From Shimia_B sp038527375 (GTDB lineage: Bacteria; Pseudomonadota; Alphaproteobacteria; Rhodobacterales; Rhodobacteraceae): DNA of 64,000 bases. This document shows positions 8,919-17,918 of this stretch, in pieces. Both the position numbers and the translations under genes were made by a program. Each line of letters starts with the position of its first letter. The first letter of the stretch is position 1. The stretch spans positions 1-64,000 of the forward strand of contig JBCBFU010000001.1 in assembly GCA_038527375.1 (NCBI GenBank). The letters run 5' to 3'. The notes under the pieces were generated by a model. That model was not told the origin of the DNA, searched no databases, and saw nothing but the letters and a program-made list of their open reading frames with translations.

Positions 8919-9761
8919 TTAGTCCTTGGGCGCCGTGTCATCGGCGGGAATTTCCAGTGTGCCCAGCGCGTCGGCCAGCCGCGTCTTGGCCGATCCGGGG
9001 CGCAAAGGCTGTTGTTGGCTCTCATCCGGTGCCCACCCGGCGAGGAAGACCAGCTCATATGTCGCACAAAGCCTGCCTGCCCCATCCCCGTGGTGGCTGG
9101 CATAAAGCGCACCGGCCTCTTCAAACACCTTGCGCCCGGTAAAGCTGCGCGTCCGGCCAGCCATCGCGTTGCCCTCGCCCATCCCGCGAAGGTCGCGCAT
9201 CAGCGCCGGAAGATCGGGATAGGTCACAGGCAGGCGCAGGGTGTCCGCGACGGGCAGGGCCAGCCCCGCGCGCGAGATCAGCGCTCCCAGATCGCGCACA
9301 TCGCCCATGGGTGCGATGCGTGGGGACAGACCACCGCTGACCCGGGTTTCCGCCGTCGCCAGCGTTGCGCGCAACTCCTCAAGCGTGCGCCCCCCGAAAA
9401 ACACGGCGAGCAATAGTCCATCGGGCGCAAGCGCGCGGCGGCACTGGATCAGTTGCCCAACCGGGTCATTAGCCCAATGGAGAGCCATCGCATGGATCAT
9501 GAGGTCATGCGCGCCGGGCTCCAACGCCAACGTCTCGGCATCCTCAACCACCGTCGCACCCTCCACGACATCCCCCCACAAGGACGGCGTCCCGGTCACG
9601 ACGGCTGGTCGCGTAAAGGTTCTGTTAACCTCGATCAGTCTTTCTGAAACCTCGTCGCGCGCGATGTCGTGGAGGAAGCTGACCGGCCCCCCATCCGACA
9701 CCACGCGTTGGCGGTTGCGGCGGAGTTGGTCGCGATCAAACAGGACTGGGGTCTCAGGCAT
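8919..9761 (-). CDS. SAM-dependent methyltransferase, BioC/NDUFAF5-like
   Basis: 280 residues from the ATG at 9761 (an earlier in-frame start would overlap comF). It starts with LFDRDQLRRNRQR, the usual opening of the BioC/NDUFAF5-like proteins of alphaproteobacteria, has a helix-rich SAM domain and the HALHWAND-like segment MALHWANDPV, followed by APDGLLLAVFFGG. The classic glycine-rich SAM motif is weak here (VVTGTPSLWGD). In mitochondria the homologue NDUFAF5 modifies complex I; in bacteria the role is not settled. It is divergent from comF with only 17 bases between starts. Confidence 0.8.
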   Translation of the reverse strand: MPETPVLFDRDQLRRNRQRVVSDGGPVSFLHDIARDEVSERLIEVNRTFTRPAVVTGTPSLWGDVVEGATVVEDAETLALEPGAHDLMIHAMALHWANDPVGQLIQCRRALAPDGLLLAVFFGGRTLEELRATLATAETRVSGGLSPRIAPMGDVRDLGALISRAGLALPVADTLRLPVTYPDLPALMRDLRGMGEGNAMAGRTRSFTGRKVFEEAGALYASHHGDGAGRLCATYELVFLAGWAPDESQQQPLRPGSAKTRLADALGTLEIPADDTAPKD

Positions 9762-9778
9762 GGGGGCGAGGTAAGGCC

Positions 9779-10507
9779 GTGCTTTCAAACATGCAAGCCG
9801 CGCTGCGATTGGTTTACCCGGCGCGGTGCATCACCTGTGGCGATCCGGTGGCCGACGATGCGGGCATCTGCACCGCCTGCTGGCCCGAAGTGCCGTTCAC
9901 CTCCGGCACCTGTTGCGATGCCTGCGGTACGGTTTTGCAGGGGGCCGCGACCGTGGATCGCGAACTCTGCGATGATTGCATGACCACACAGCGCCCGTGG
10001 CGGCATGGCCGGGCGGGGGTGATGTATCAAGGCATGGCGCGGCGGCTGGTCCTGGGGCTCAAACACGGGGATCGCCACGATGTGGTCGCGCCCGCGGCAC
10101 GGTGGATGGCCCGTGCCGGCGCCGACATTCTGACCCCGGACAGCGTCCTTGTGCCGATCCCACTGCACTGGCTCCGGCTCTTTCAGCGGCGGTTTAATCA
10201 ATCGGCTTTGCTGGCCCGCGCCGTTGCGGATCACGTGGGCTGTGATGTGTGCCCCGATGCGCTGACGCGGGTGCGTCCCACGCCAAGCCTGGATCGGCGC
10301 CCGGCGGCGGAACGATACGAGGTCTTGGGCGGTGCCATTCAGGTCGCGCCCGCCTATGCAGCGCGTATCAAGAACGCCCATGTGATCGTCATTGACGATG
10401 TGATGACAAGCGGGGCGACCTTTTCCGCAGCGACCGAGGCGCTGTTGGCGGCGGGGGCGCAGGCGGTTGATGTTCTTGCTCTGGCACGCGTGGGCAAGGC
10501 ACCCTAG
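9779..10507 (+). CDS. ComF family protein (amidophosphoribosyltransferase-like)
   Basis: 242 residues with an N-terminal double zinc-finger-like cysteine cluster (CITCGDPV, CTACW, CCDACG, CDDCM) followed by a phosphoribosyltransferase fold with VPIPLHWLRLFQRRFNQ and the PRPP loop VIVIDDVMTSGATF. ComF is needed for DNA uptake in competent bacteria, but the alphaproteobacterial copies are of unclear role. The start is a GTG; an ATG follows at 9791. It is divergent from the methyltransferase and upstream of grxC. Confidence 0.9.
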   Translation: MLSNMQAALRLVYPARCITCGDPVADDAGICTACWPEVPFTSGTCCDACGTVLQGAATVDRELCDDCMTTQRPWRHGRAGVMYQGMARRLVLGLKHGDRHDVVAPAARWMARAGADILTPDSVLVPIPLHWLRLFQRRFNQSALLARAVADHVGCDVCPDALTRVRPTPSLDRRPAAERYEVLGGAIQVAPAYAARIKNAHVIVIDDVMTSGATFSAATEALLAAGAQAVDVLALARVGKAP

Positions 10508-10537
10508 GTTCTGGGCAAGCCCCTGAAAGGAACCGAC

Positions 10538-10795
10538 ATGCAACCCGTCGAAATCTACACCACCCGCACCTGCGGATTTTGCCACGCCGCCAAGCGTCTT
10601 TTGGCGTCCAAGGACGTGTCCTTCACCGAGATTGACGTCTCCGCGGATCCCGACAAGCGGGCCGAGATGACGCAGCGGTCGAATGGCGGGCGCACCGTGC
10701 CGCAGATCTTTGTGGGTGATATCCATGTGGGCGGGTGCGATGATCTCTATGCGCTGGACCGTGCGGGCAAGCTTGATCCCCTGCTCGCGGCCTGA
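10538..10795 (+). CDS. grxC: Glutaredoxin 3
   Basis: 85 residues, the usual Grx3 length. The active site is CGFC (residues 12-15), with the conserved TVPQIFVGDIHVGGCDD segment that binds glutathione and contains the cis-proline. It reduces disulphides and glutathione mixed disulphides. The active site differs from the more common CPYC. It is followed after 3 bases by the nitrilase gene, so the two are probably cotranscribed; comF lies 30 bases upstream. Confidence 0.93.
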   Translation: MQPVEIYTTRTCGFCHAAKRLLASKDVSFTEIDVSADPDKRAEMTQRSNGGRTVPQIFVGDIHVGGCDDLYALDRAGKLDPLLAA

Positions 10796-10798
10796 CCC

Positions 10799-11638
10799 AT
10801 GCGCGCCGCGCTCTATCAGATGACGGCGGGACCTGATCCGGCCAAGAACGCGGCTGATCTCGCTCTCGCGGTGTCCGAGGCTGCCGCCGGTGGCGCTGAT
10901 ATCCTGTTGACGCCGGAGGTTTCGAATTGCCTTGGCGCGCCGCGCGCCTTGCAGCGGGAGCTTTTGCATCCTGAAGAGACCGACCCCACCCTCGCCGCGG
11001 TTCAGAGCGCGGCCCGGGATGCCGGGATATGGGTGCTGCTCGGGTCGCTTGCCTTGCAAAGCGGGTCCGTGGATGGCCGCTTTGCCAATCGGTCAATCCT
11101 TCTGGACGCCACCGGCACGATCCGCGCGCGGTACGACAAAATCCACATGTTCGATGTCGCGTTGTCTGACACGGAAACCTACACTGAAAGCGCGGCCTAT
11201 CGCCCGGGTGACCGCGCTGTGGTGGCAAAGACGCCCTTTGCGACCTTTGGCCTGTCGATCTGCTACGATCTACGCTTTCCGCATTTGTATCGCCGCCTGG
11301 CAAAGGCCGGGGCCAATGTCCTGACCGTCCCGTCCGCCTTTGCCCGCGTCACAGGGGCCGCGCATTGGCACACGCTGCTGCGCGCGCGGGCCATTGAAAC
11401 GGGGTGTTTTGTCGTAGCGCCCGCACAGGTCGGCACCCATGGAGAGAGCGGGAGCGGACCCCGCCAAACCTATGGGCATTCGCTCGTTGTTTCGCCATGG
11501 GGCGAGGTGATCGTGGATGCCGGGTCCGCCTGTGGCATCACATTCGTTGATCTTGACCTTGCGGATGTGGGACACAGCCGCACGCGCGTGCCGTCCCTTG
11601 GACATGATCGCGTCTTTGACGGGCCTGAACAGGCCTGA
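10799..11638 (+). CDS. Carbon-nitrogen hydrolase (nitrilase superfamily, Nit-like)
   Basis: 279 residues with the Glu-Lys-Cys triad of the superfamily: LLTPEVSN (Glu), RYDKIHMFDV (Lys) and SICYDLRFPHLYR (Cys). The spacing and the KIHMFDV and YDLRFP signatures match the Nit1/Nit2 branch, some of which hydrolyse deaminated glutathione or omega-amides. The neighbouring glutaredoxin gene fits a glutathione-repair role, which is inference. The start follows grxC by 3 bases, and a MarR gene follows after 23 bases. Confidence 0.9.
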   Translation: MRAALYQMTAGPDPAKNAADLALAVSEAAAGGADILLTPEVSNCLGAPRALQRELLHPEETDPTLAAVQSAARDAGIWVLLGSLALQSGSVDGRFANRSILLDATGTIRARYDKIHMFDVALSDTETYTESAAYRPGDRAVVAKTPFATFGLSICYDLRFPHLYRRLAKAGANVLTVPSAFARVTGAAHWHTLLRARAIETGCFVVAPAQVGTHGESGSGPRQTYGHSLVVSPWGEVIVDAGSACGITFVDLDLADVGHSRTRVPSLGHDRVFDGPEQA

Positions 11639-11661
11639 CCCCAACCCGCGCGAAAGCACCG

Positions 11662-12105
11662 ATGTCAGAACCCACCGCCAGCCTTTCTGTCGCCTTGTTC
11701 TCGGAGATTCTGACGATTGATCAGTTGATCCGGAACCGCGTGTCGCGCGCGCTGCCCAAGGGTATGGAGCTGTCGCATTTCACCGTGCTGAACCATCTGG
11801 CCCATGTCGGCACCGAACGGTCCCCGGCCCAGTTGGCGCGCGTCTTTCACCTGACGCGCGGCGCGATGACGAACACGCTGTCGCGATTGGAATGGGCGGG
11901 ATATGTCCATGTGCGCCCCGACTGGGACGACGCGCGGCGCAAGATGGTCACCATCAGCCCCGCAGGGATAAAGGCGCGGGATGCGGCCCTGTCGGCTATT
12001 TCGCCGATCATTCACGAAGCTGTTCGCGGCGCAGGCGCAGATCAGGTGCGCGATGTCTTGCCCGTTCTGCGCGAACTCCGGATGACACTGACGGAAGAGG
12101 GTTAG
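11662..12105 (+). CDS. MarR family transcriptional regulator
   Basis: 147 residues with a winged helix-turn-helix: LSHFTVLNHLA, then SPAQLARVFHLTRGAMTNTLSRLEWAGYV and the wing DWDDARRKMVTISPAG. Dimerisation helices flank it. MarR proteins usually bind palindromes near their own or adjacent promoters and respond to small ligands; the target here is unknown. It probably shares a transcript with grxC and the nitrilase gene, and its stop overlaps the stop of ubiG on the other strand by three bases (convergent). Confidence 0.9.
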   Translation: MSEPTASLSVALFSEILTIDQLIRNRVSRALPKGMELSHFTVLNHLAHVGTERSPAQLARVFHLTRGAMTNTLSRLEWAGYVHVRPDWDDARRKMVTISPAGIKARDAALSAISPIIHEAVRGAGADQVRDVLPVLRELRMTLTEEG

Positions 12106-12848
12106 GCTGGCTTCAGGCTGGCGGTGACGTAATTCACGCTCAGGTCCCTGTCCGACAGCGACCATGTCCAAGAAAGCGGGTTGAAGACAAAGCCCGTGCG
12201 ATCCACAGGCGTCAGACCGGCCTCGGAGATCAGGTCAAACAACTCATCGGGCGTGATGAACTTGTCCCACTCATGAGTGCCCTTGGGCAGCCATCGCATG
12301 ATGTGTTCGGCCCCGATGATGGCCATCAGATAGCTCTTGGGATTGCGGTTGATGGTCGAACAGATGTGCAGCCCACCGGGCCGCAGCAATTGCTGACAGG
12401 CCGTCAGATAGGCCAGCGGGTCGGCGACGTGTTCGACGACCTCCATATTCAGCACGACGTCAAACTGCTCCCCCGCCTCGGCCATCGCCTCGGCGGTGGT
12501 GTGACGATAATCGATGGTCAGACCGGATTGTTCAGCGTGAACCTTGGCCACCGGGATATTGCGCTCGGCGGCGTCCGCACCGATGACAGTCGCCCCCAGA
12601 CGCGCCATCGGTTCACATAAAAGACCGCCGCCACAGCCGATATCCAGCAGGCGCAGCCCTTCGAACGGCTGCGGCTTGCTCAGATCACGGTCAAACTCGG
12701 CGGCGATCTGACGGGTGATATAGTCCAACCGGCAGGGGTTGAGCATGTGCAGCGGCTTGAACTTGCCATTCACATCCCACCATTCCGCGGCCATCGCCTC
12801 GAACTTGGCGATTTCATCGGGGTCGACAGTGTTCGGGCTCGCTTGCAT
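12102..12848 (-). CDS. ubiG: Ubiquinone biosynthesis O-methyltransferase
   Basis: 248 residues. UbiG does the two O-methylations of ubiquinone synthesis. Signatures are FEAMAAEWWDVNGKFKPLH near the start, the SAM motif LLDIGCGGGLL, and VLNMEVVEHVADP, all diagnostic of UbiG; TINRNPKSYLMAIIGAEH is also characteristic. I chose the ATG at 12848 because GGAG lies six bases before it; an ATG at 12860 is possible. Quinone supply matters for both respiration and the reaction centre encoded in this window. It is divergent from the iminopeptidase gene. Confidence 0.95.
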   Translation of the reverse strand: MQASPNTVDPDEIAKFEAMAAEWWDVNGKFKPLHMLNPCRLDYITRQIAAEFDRDLSKPQPFEGLRLLDIGCGGGLLCEPMARLGATVIGADAAERNIPVAKVHAEQSGLTIDYRHTTAEAMAEAGEQFDVVLNMEVVEHVADPLAYLTACQQLLRPGGLHICSTINRNPKSYLMAIIGAEHIMRWLPKGTHEWDKFITPDELFDLISEAGLTPVDRTGFVFNPLSWTWSLSDRDLSVNYVTASLKPA

Positions 12849-12925
12849 TCCGCGCTCCATTGGGGTCTTTCGAAATGGACGGCTACCGTGGGTCAACGGC
12901 CACCGCAGGGCTATATAGGTCGGAC

Positions 12926-13918
12926 ATGGACAGAAACGCAGGTCAAAAACGCGCGGTGCAGTATCTTTACCCACCCCGCGACCCGTTCGATCAGCGTATG
13001 ATCGATGTCGGCGATGGCCACCGCATTTACGTTGAACAGTGCGGGCGGCGCGATGGCCTGCCTGTGGTTGTGCTCCATGGTGGCCCGGGTGGCGGGTGCT
13101 CTCCCGCGATGCGGCGCTATTTTGATCCGTCGAAATACCGGATCATCCTCTTTGATCAGCGCGGCTGTGGCCGGTCGCGACCCCATGCGAGCGTCGAGGC
13201 CAACACCACGTGGCATCTTGTCGACGACATCGAACGCATCCGAACCGAGTTGGAGATCGACCGGTGGGTCGTCTTCGGCGGGTCGTGGGGCGCGACGCTG
13301 TCTCTGATCTACGGTCAAACCCACCCCGACCGCGCGCTTGCGTTGATCCTGCGGGGCGTCTTCCTGATGACCCGGGCCGAGCTTGACTGGTTCTACGGCG
13401 GTGGCGCCGCGCAGTTCTGGCCCGACGTGTGGGAGCGGTTCACCAAGCTCATTCCCGCGGATGAACGCGACGACCTGATCGGGGCCTATCACCGACGGCT
13501 GTTCTCGGGCGATCTGATGCTCGAGACGCGTTACGCACGCGCATGGGCCACGTGGGAAAACGCGCTGGCCTCGATGGCGTCAAATGGGACGAGCGGCGAA
13601 AGCCCCGCGGAATACGCCCGCGCCTTTGCGCGGCTCGAAAACCACTACTTCCAGAATGCGGGCTTTCTCGATCATGACGGGCACATCTTGGACAACATGG
13701 ACAAGCTCCGCGATGTGCCGGGTCATATCGTGCAGGGGCGCTATGACATGATCTGCCCGCCAAGTGCGGCGTGGTCCTTGCACAAAGCGTGGCCGGGATC
13801 GCGCCTGGAATTCGTTGGACGGGCCGGTCACGCGCTCAGCGAGCCGGGAATTTCAGCGTCATTAGTCCAAATCATGGATCAGTTTGCGGCCAACTGGCCT
13901 GATATCGACAAAACCTAG
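12926..13918 (+). CDS. pip: Proline iminopeptidase (alpha/beta hydrolase, S33)
   Basis: 330 residues from the ATG at 12926. The fold is alpha/beta hydrolase: HGGPGGG oxyanion-hole loop, ILFDQRGCGRSRPH, nucleophile elbow GGSWGATLSL, and a late GRYDMICPP (Asp) and GRAGHALSE (His). These are specific for prolyl iminopeptidase, which removes N-terminal proline from peptides. It is probably cytoplasmic since no signal peptide is visible. It is divergent from ubiG and followed by a peptide-uptake ABC operon, which could supply its substrates (inference). Confidence 0.93.
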   Translation: MDRNAGQKRAVQYLYPPRDPFDQRMIDVGDGHRIYVEQCGRRDGLPVVVLHGGPGGGCSPAMRRYFDPSKYRIILFDQRGCGRSRPHASVEANTTWHLVDDIERIRTELEIDRWVVFGGSWGATLSLIYGQTHPDRALALILRGVFLMTRAELDWFYGGGAAQFWPDVWERFTKLIPADERDDLIGAYHRRLFSGDLMLETRYARAWATWENALASMASNGTSGESPAEYARAFARLENHYFQNAGFLDHDGHILDNMDKLRDVPGHIVQGRYDMICPPSAAWSLHKAWPGSRLEFVGRAGHALSEPGISASLVQIMDQFAANWPDIDKT

Positions 13919-13998
13919 CAAATTCGCGACCTCATTCTTTACAGCCACCTTCAACCCGTTAACGTGACTGGAAAAGAAAAGAGACGGGGAACTGCGGT

Positions 13999-14997
13999 TT
14001 GGGATCAGTCCTACGCATTATAGGGCAGCGATTGCTGCTTGGGCTATTGACGCTGCTTGTTGTGTCGATCGTCATTTTCGTCGCGGTGAATGCCCTTCCG
14101 GGTGACTTCGCACAGGCCATTCTCGGACAGGGCGCAACGCCAGAGGCAGTCGCCGCTATCCGCAAGGACCTCGGCCTCGATCAACCCTATATCTCGCGCT
14201 ACCTGTCTTGGCTGGGTGATACGGTTCGGGGCGATCTGGGGACGTCCTTTGCGCAGGCCAACTTCGCGGCCTTCGCGGGTACCGATGCGGGCTCTGGCCT
14301 TGGGTCGGTGGCGTCGATGCTGGGGCCACGGTTTGCCAACACGATGTTCCTTGCGGGCGTGACGGCGGCCATTGCGGTGCCGATCTCGATCACGCTGGGT
14401 GTCCTTGCGGCCCTTTACCGCAATTCGGTCTTTGACCGGGTGGCTAACATCACGACGCTGTCGTCGATCTCATCGCCCGAGTTTTTCCTCGCCTACATCC
14501 TGATCTTGTTCCTTGCGGTGCTGAACCCAATCCTGCCGGTGCTTTCGCTCGTCAATGATGAGATGGGCATAGGCGAGCGTTTGAGGATGACACTACTGCC
14601 CGCGCTGACCCTGACGCTCGTGGTGACGGCGCACATGATGCGGATGACGCGGGCCGCGATCATCAACCTGTTGGCCAGCCCCTATATCGAGATGGCGCGC
14701 CTGAAGGGGATCAGCCCGATGCGTGTGATCGTGAAGCACGCGCTGCCAAACGCGCTGGCCCCGATCATCAACGTGATCGCCCTGAACCTCGCCTACCTGA
14801 TCACCGGTGTGGTCGTGGTCGAGGTCGTGTTCGTCTACCCCGGCATCGGTCAGCTCTTTGTCGATAGCGTGAAAATCCGCGACATCCCGGTGGTGCAGGC
14901 CTGCTGCCTGATCTTCGCCGCCGCCTACATCCTGCTGAACCTGATGGCCGATATCTTCAGCATCCTGTCCAACCCGCGTCTGAGGCATCCGAAATGA
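13999..14997 (+). CDS. Peptide/oligopeptide ABC transporter permease (DppB/OppB type)
   Basis: 332 residues starting at TTG with GGGG/GGAA upstream; no closer ATG fits the conserved N-terminus (LRIIGQRLLLGLLTLLVVS, the family's first membrane helix). Six membrane segments are visible and the EAA loop reads EMARLKGISPMRVIVKHALP. By family it is one of two permeases of a binding-protein-dependent importer. The next permease overlaps its stop by four bases. An AT-richer 80-base stretch before it probably holds the operon promoter. Confidence 0.92.
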   Translation: MGSVLRIIGQRLLLGLLTLLVVSIVIFVAVNALPGDFAQAILGQGATPEAVAAIRKDLGLDQPYISRYLSWLGDTVRGDLGTSFAQANFAAFAGTDAGSGLGSVASMLGPRFANTMFLAGVTAAIAVPISITLGVLAALYRNSVFDRVANITTLSSISSPEFFLAYILILFLAVLNPILPVLSLVNDEMGIGERLRMTLLPALTLTLVVTAHMMRMTRAAIINLLASPYIEMARLKGISPMRVIVKHALPNALAPIINVIALNLAYLITGVVVVEVVFVYPGIGQLFVDSVKIRDIPVVQACCLIFAAAYILLNLMADIFSILSNPRLRHPK

Positions 14998-16190
14998 TCT
15001 GGTGGATAGTTGGTGCGCTGATCGTCAGCCTTCCCGCGGCCTATGCGTTCCGCATGGCCGGGCAGTCCTTAACCGGCAACCGCCCGCTGTTCCGTGACAT
15101 GTCGTTTGGCGTGGCCTGGGGCTATGTCGTTGGCGGGGCGCTGTTGCTCTGGCTGCTCTATTCCTACATCGACAGCTGGCTCGTGACCGAGCAGGTGGAC
15201 AAGAACAAGTACTTCTTCTTCCGCGTCGCGGTGCATGGCTTTGTACTGTTCTCGGTGGCGGCGCTGATCTTCCGCTGGCTGGGGACGATGATCGGCACGG
15301 CGGGATCGAAGAAGCTTTTTCGCAACATGCCGGCGACGGCAGCCTTCGGCATCCTCGTGATCCTGATCTATTCGATCCTCGCGATTTTTGCCGGTGTCAT
15401 CGCGCCCTACGGGCAAGAGGAAATCTTGGGCGCGGCCAACGTCGTGCCGGGCGGCAATCCGGCCTTTGGCGGCAACCCGGACTATCCGCTGGGCACCGAT
15501 CAGATCGGCCGCGATATCCTGAGCCGCCTGATCTATGGCGCGCAAAACACGGTGGGCATCGCCTTTGCGACGACCTGTCTGGCGTTCTTCATCGGTGGCA
15601 CGCTGGGCTTCCTCGCGGCCACGCTGCAAGGCTGGCTTGATCAGGTGATCTCGCGCGCGGTGGACGTGCTGATGGCGATCCCGGCGCTGATCTTTGCGCT
15701 GCTCCTGATGACCATCGCGACCGTCTGGGCCAACGAATTCGGCATCGACCGCACCATCTTTATGGTGGTCATCATCGCGGTGATCGACTCGACCCGGGTG
15801 TACCGTCTGGCGCGTGCGGTCGGCCTGAACATCGTGGTCATGGACTATATCGAGGCTGCGAAGCTCCGCGGTGAGGGGCTGGGTTACCTGATCTTCAAGG
15901 AAATCCTGCCCAACGCCACCGCGCCGCTTCTGGCGGAGTTCGGGCTTCGCTTCTGCTTTGTCTTCCTGACCATCGCCTCGCTCAGCTTCCTGGGTGTGGG
16001 TATCCAGCCGCCGCTGGCGGATTGGGGCACGATGGTGAAGGATCTCGCGCAGTTCATCAACTTTGCGGCCTTTGCACCCATCGTGGCCACAGCGCCGCTG
16101 ATCGCGGCAGGTGCGATCGCGCTCCTGACCGTGGCGGTGAACTTTGTGGTCGACTGGATGCTGCACAAATCATCGGGGTTGAAGGAATGA
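14994..16190 (+). CDS. Peptide/oligopeptide ABC transporter permease (DppC/OppC type)
   Basis: 398 residues, longer than the usual 280-300 for this subunit, because the N-terminus has about 100 extra residues with three more hydrophobic helices. The core has the DppC motif GTDQIGRDILSRLIYGA and an EAA loop YIEAAKLRGEGLGYLIFKEILPN. It pairs with the preceding permease, with four-base overlaps on both sides (with that permease and with the ATPase gene), so the order is a tight operon. The long N-terminal extension is the unusual part. Confidence 0.92.
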   Translation: MIWWIVGALIVSLPAAYAFRMAGQSLTGNRPLFRDMSFGVAWGYVVGGALLLWLLYSYIDSWLVTEQVDKNKYFFFRVAVHGFVLFSVAALIFRWLGTMIGTAGSKKLFRNMPATAAFGILVILIYSILAIFAGVIAPYGQEEILGAANVVPGGNPAFGGNPDYPLGTDQIGRDILSRLIYGAQNTVGIAFATTCLAFFIGGTLGFLAATLQGWLDQVISRAVDVLMAIPALIFALLLMTIATVWANEFGIDRTIFMVVIIAVIDSTRVYRLARAVGLNIVVMDYIEAAKLRGEGLGYLIFKEILPNATAPLLAEFGLRFCFVFLTIASLSFLGVGIQPPLADWGTMVKDLAQFINFAAFAPIVATAPLIAAGAIALLTVAVNFVVDWMLHKSSGLKE

Positions 16191-17836
16191 GCGAACAACT
16201 CCTCAAGGTGCGCGGCCTCAAGATCGAAGGCCGCAGCGACGAGACCTGGAACCAGATCGTTAACGGTGTCGATCTGGACCTGAACAAGGGTGAAGTTCTG
16301 GGCCTGATTGGCGAATCCGGTGCGGGCAAGTCCACCATTGGCCTGGCCTCCATGGGGTTCACGCGGGATGGCTGCCGGATTTCGGCGGGCAGTGTGGAAT
16401 TCGACGGGATCGACTTGGTTGGTGCTTCGGCTGCGGTCAAACGCGGGCTCTTGGGCAAGCGCATCGCCTATGTCGCGCAATCTGCGGCGGCGTCGTTCAA
16501 TCCGGCGCACAAGCTGATTGACCAGCATACCGAGGCGCCCACCCAGCACGGCGTCATGGGGCGAAACGATTCCATGGCGGATGGGATGGAGCTCTATCGC
16601 AAGCTGCGTCTGCCCAACCCCGACAGCATCGGCTTCCGCTATCCGCACCAAGTGTCGGGCGGTCAGTTGCAGCGTGCGATGACGGCGATGGCTATGGCCT
16701 GCCGTCCGGACCTGATCATCTTTGACGAACCCACGACTGCGCTGGATGTGACGACACAGATCGAGGTGCTCGCGTCGATCCGCGAGATCGTGGAGGAGTA
16801 TAATACCGCCGCGATCTACATCACCCACGACCTCGCCGTCGTGGCGCAGATGGCTGACAAGATCAAAGTGCTGCTGAAAGGTGATGAGGTCGAAGAGGCC
16901 GACACCCGCACCATGCTGTCGTCGCCCACGCGGGAGTATACAAAATCGCTCTGGGCTGTGCGCAGCTTTGAGCGTCCGCAGAAGCCCGCCGTATCCACTG
17001 GCGCCGTCCCGGTGGTGAGCGTCGAAAACGTGACCGCGGCCTACGGCACCGTGCCGGTCCTGTTCGACGTGAATTTCGACATCCACGAGGGCCGAACGGT
17101 CGCGGTCGTGGGCGAATCCGGGTCGGGGAAATCGACGACCGCGCGCTGCATCACGGGCCTTCTGCCGCCCAAGCAAGGCGTCATCAAGTTCGATGGCGAG
17201 GCCCTGCCGCTGGACTACCGCAAGCGGTCCAAGGATCAGCTGCGTCAGGCGCAGATGATCTATCAGATGGCCGACACCGCGCTGAACCCGCGCAAGTCCA
17301 TTGGCGAGATCATCGGGCGACCGGTGGAGTTCTATCTGGGCCTGAAAGGTGCCGATAAACGCAAGCGGGTCGAACAGCTTCTGGAACAGATCGAGCTTGA
17401 GCCGACGCAATACATCGACCGTTTGCCGTCCGAGTTGTCGGGGGGTCAAAAGCAGCGGATCGGCATCGCGCGCGCGCTTGCCGCGGAGCCAAAGTTCATC
17501 ATCTGCGATGAGGTAACGAGCGCGCTGGATCAGCTGGTCGCCGAAGGCATCCTGCGGCTTCTTGCCAAACTGCAAGACGAGTTGAAGCTGTCTTATATGT
17601 TCATCACCCATGACCTCGCGACCGTGAAGGCGATCAGCGATGAGGTTGTGGTGATGAAGGACGGCAAAGTTGTCGAACAGGGGCCCAAGAACGACATGTT
17701 CCAGCCGCCCCACCATCCCTACACCGACCTTCTGTTGTCGTCGGTGCCCGAGATGGACCCGGATTGGTTGACCAACCTTCTCAATGAACGCGGAGTTGAT
17801 AACATCGGCGACGCGGCTGTTGATAAAATGGTCTGA
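16187..17836 (+). CDS. Peptide ABC transporter ATPase, two ABC domains in one chain (OppDF-like fusion)
   Basis: 549 residues with two ATPase domains in tandem. The first has Walker A GESGAGKST, signature SGGQLQRAMTAMAMA and Walker B LIIFDEPTTALDV. The second has GESGSGKSTT, SGGQKQRIGIARALA and FIICDEVTSALDQ. Proteins of this type replace the separate DppD/DppF or OppD/OppF subunits and energise uptake through the two permeases upstream. It begins at the ATG overlapping the permease stop (ATGA). Confidence 0.93.
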   Translation: MSEQLLKVRGLKIEGRSDETWNQIVNGVDLDLNKGEVLGLIGESGAGKSTIGLASMGFTRDGCRISAGSVEFDGIDLVGASAAVKRGLLGKRIAYVAQSAAASFNPAHKLIDQHTEAPTQHGVMGRNDSMADGMELYRKLRLPNPDSIGFRYPHQVSGGQLQRAMTAMAMACRPDLIIFDEPTTALDVTTQIEVLASIREIVEEYNTAAIYITHDLAVVAQMADKIKVLLKGDEVEEADTRTMLSSPTREYTKSLWAVRSFERPQKPAVSTGAVPVVSVENVTAAYGTVPVLFDVNFDIHEGRTVAVVGESGSGKSTTARCITGLLPPKQGVIKFDGEALPLDYRKRSKDQLRQAQMIYQMADTALNPRKSIGEIIGRPVEFYLGLKGADKRKRVEQLLEQIELEPTQYIDRLPSELSGGQKQRIGIARALAAEPKFIICDEVTSALDQLVAEGILRLLAKLQDELKLSYMFITHDLATVKAISDEVVVMKDGKVVEQGPKNDMFQPPHHPYTDLLLSSVPEMDPDWLTNLLNERGVDNIGDAAVDKMV

Positions 17837-17843
17837 GAGTCAT

Positions 17844-17870
17844 GCCTCCCGGCTGCAAGGTGGGGGGCAA
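17844..17870 (+). promoter_or_regulatory. Intercistronic stem-loop before the binding-protein gene
   Basis: TGCCTCCC (17844-17851) can pair with GGGGGGCA (17863-17870) with one G-U pair. There is no T run, so it is more likely an mRNA processing or stabilising element that lets the binding protein be made in excess, as is known for such operons. Confidence 0.55.
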
Positions 17871-17918
17871 AACATGGCCGCAAGGCCGCAAAATCAGTGT
17901 TCACAGGGAGAGTAGAAC

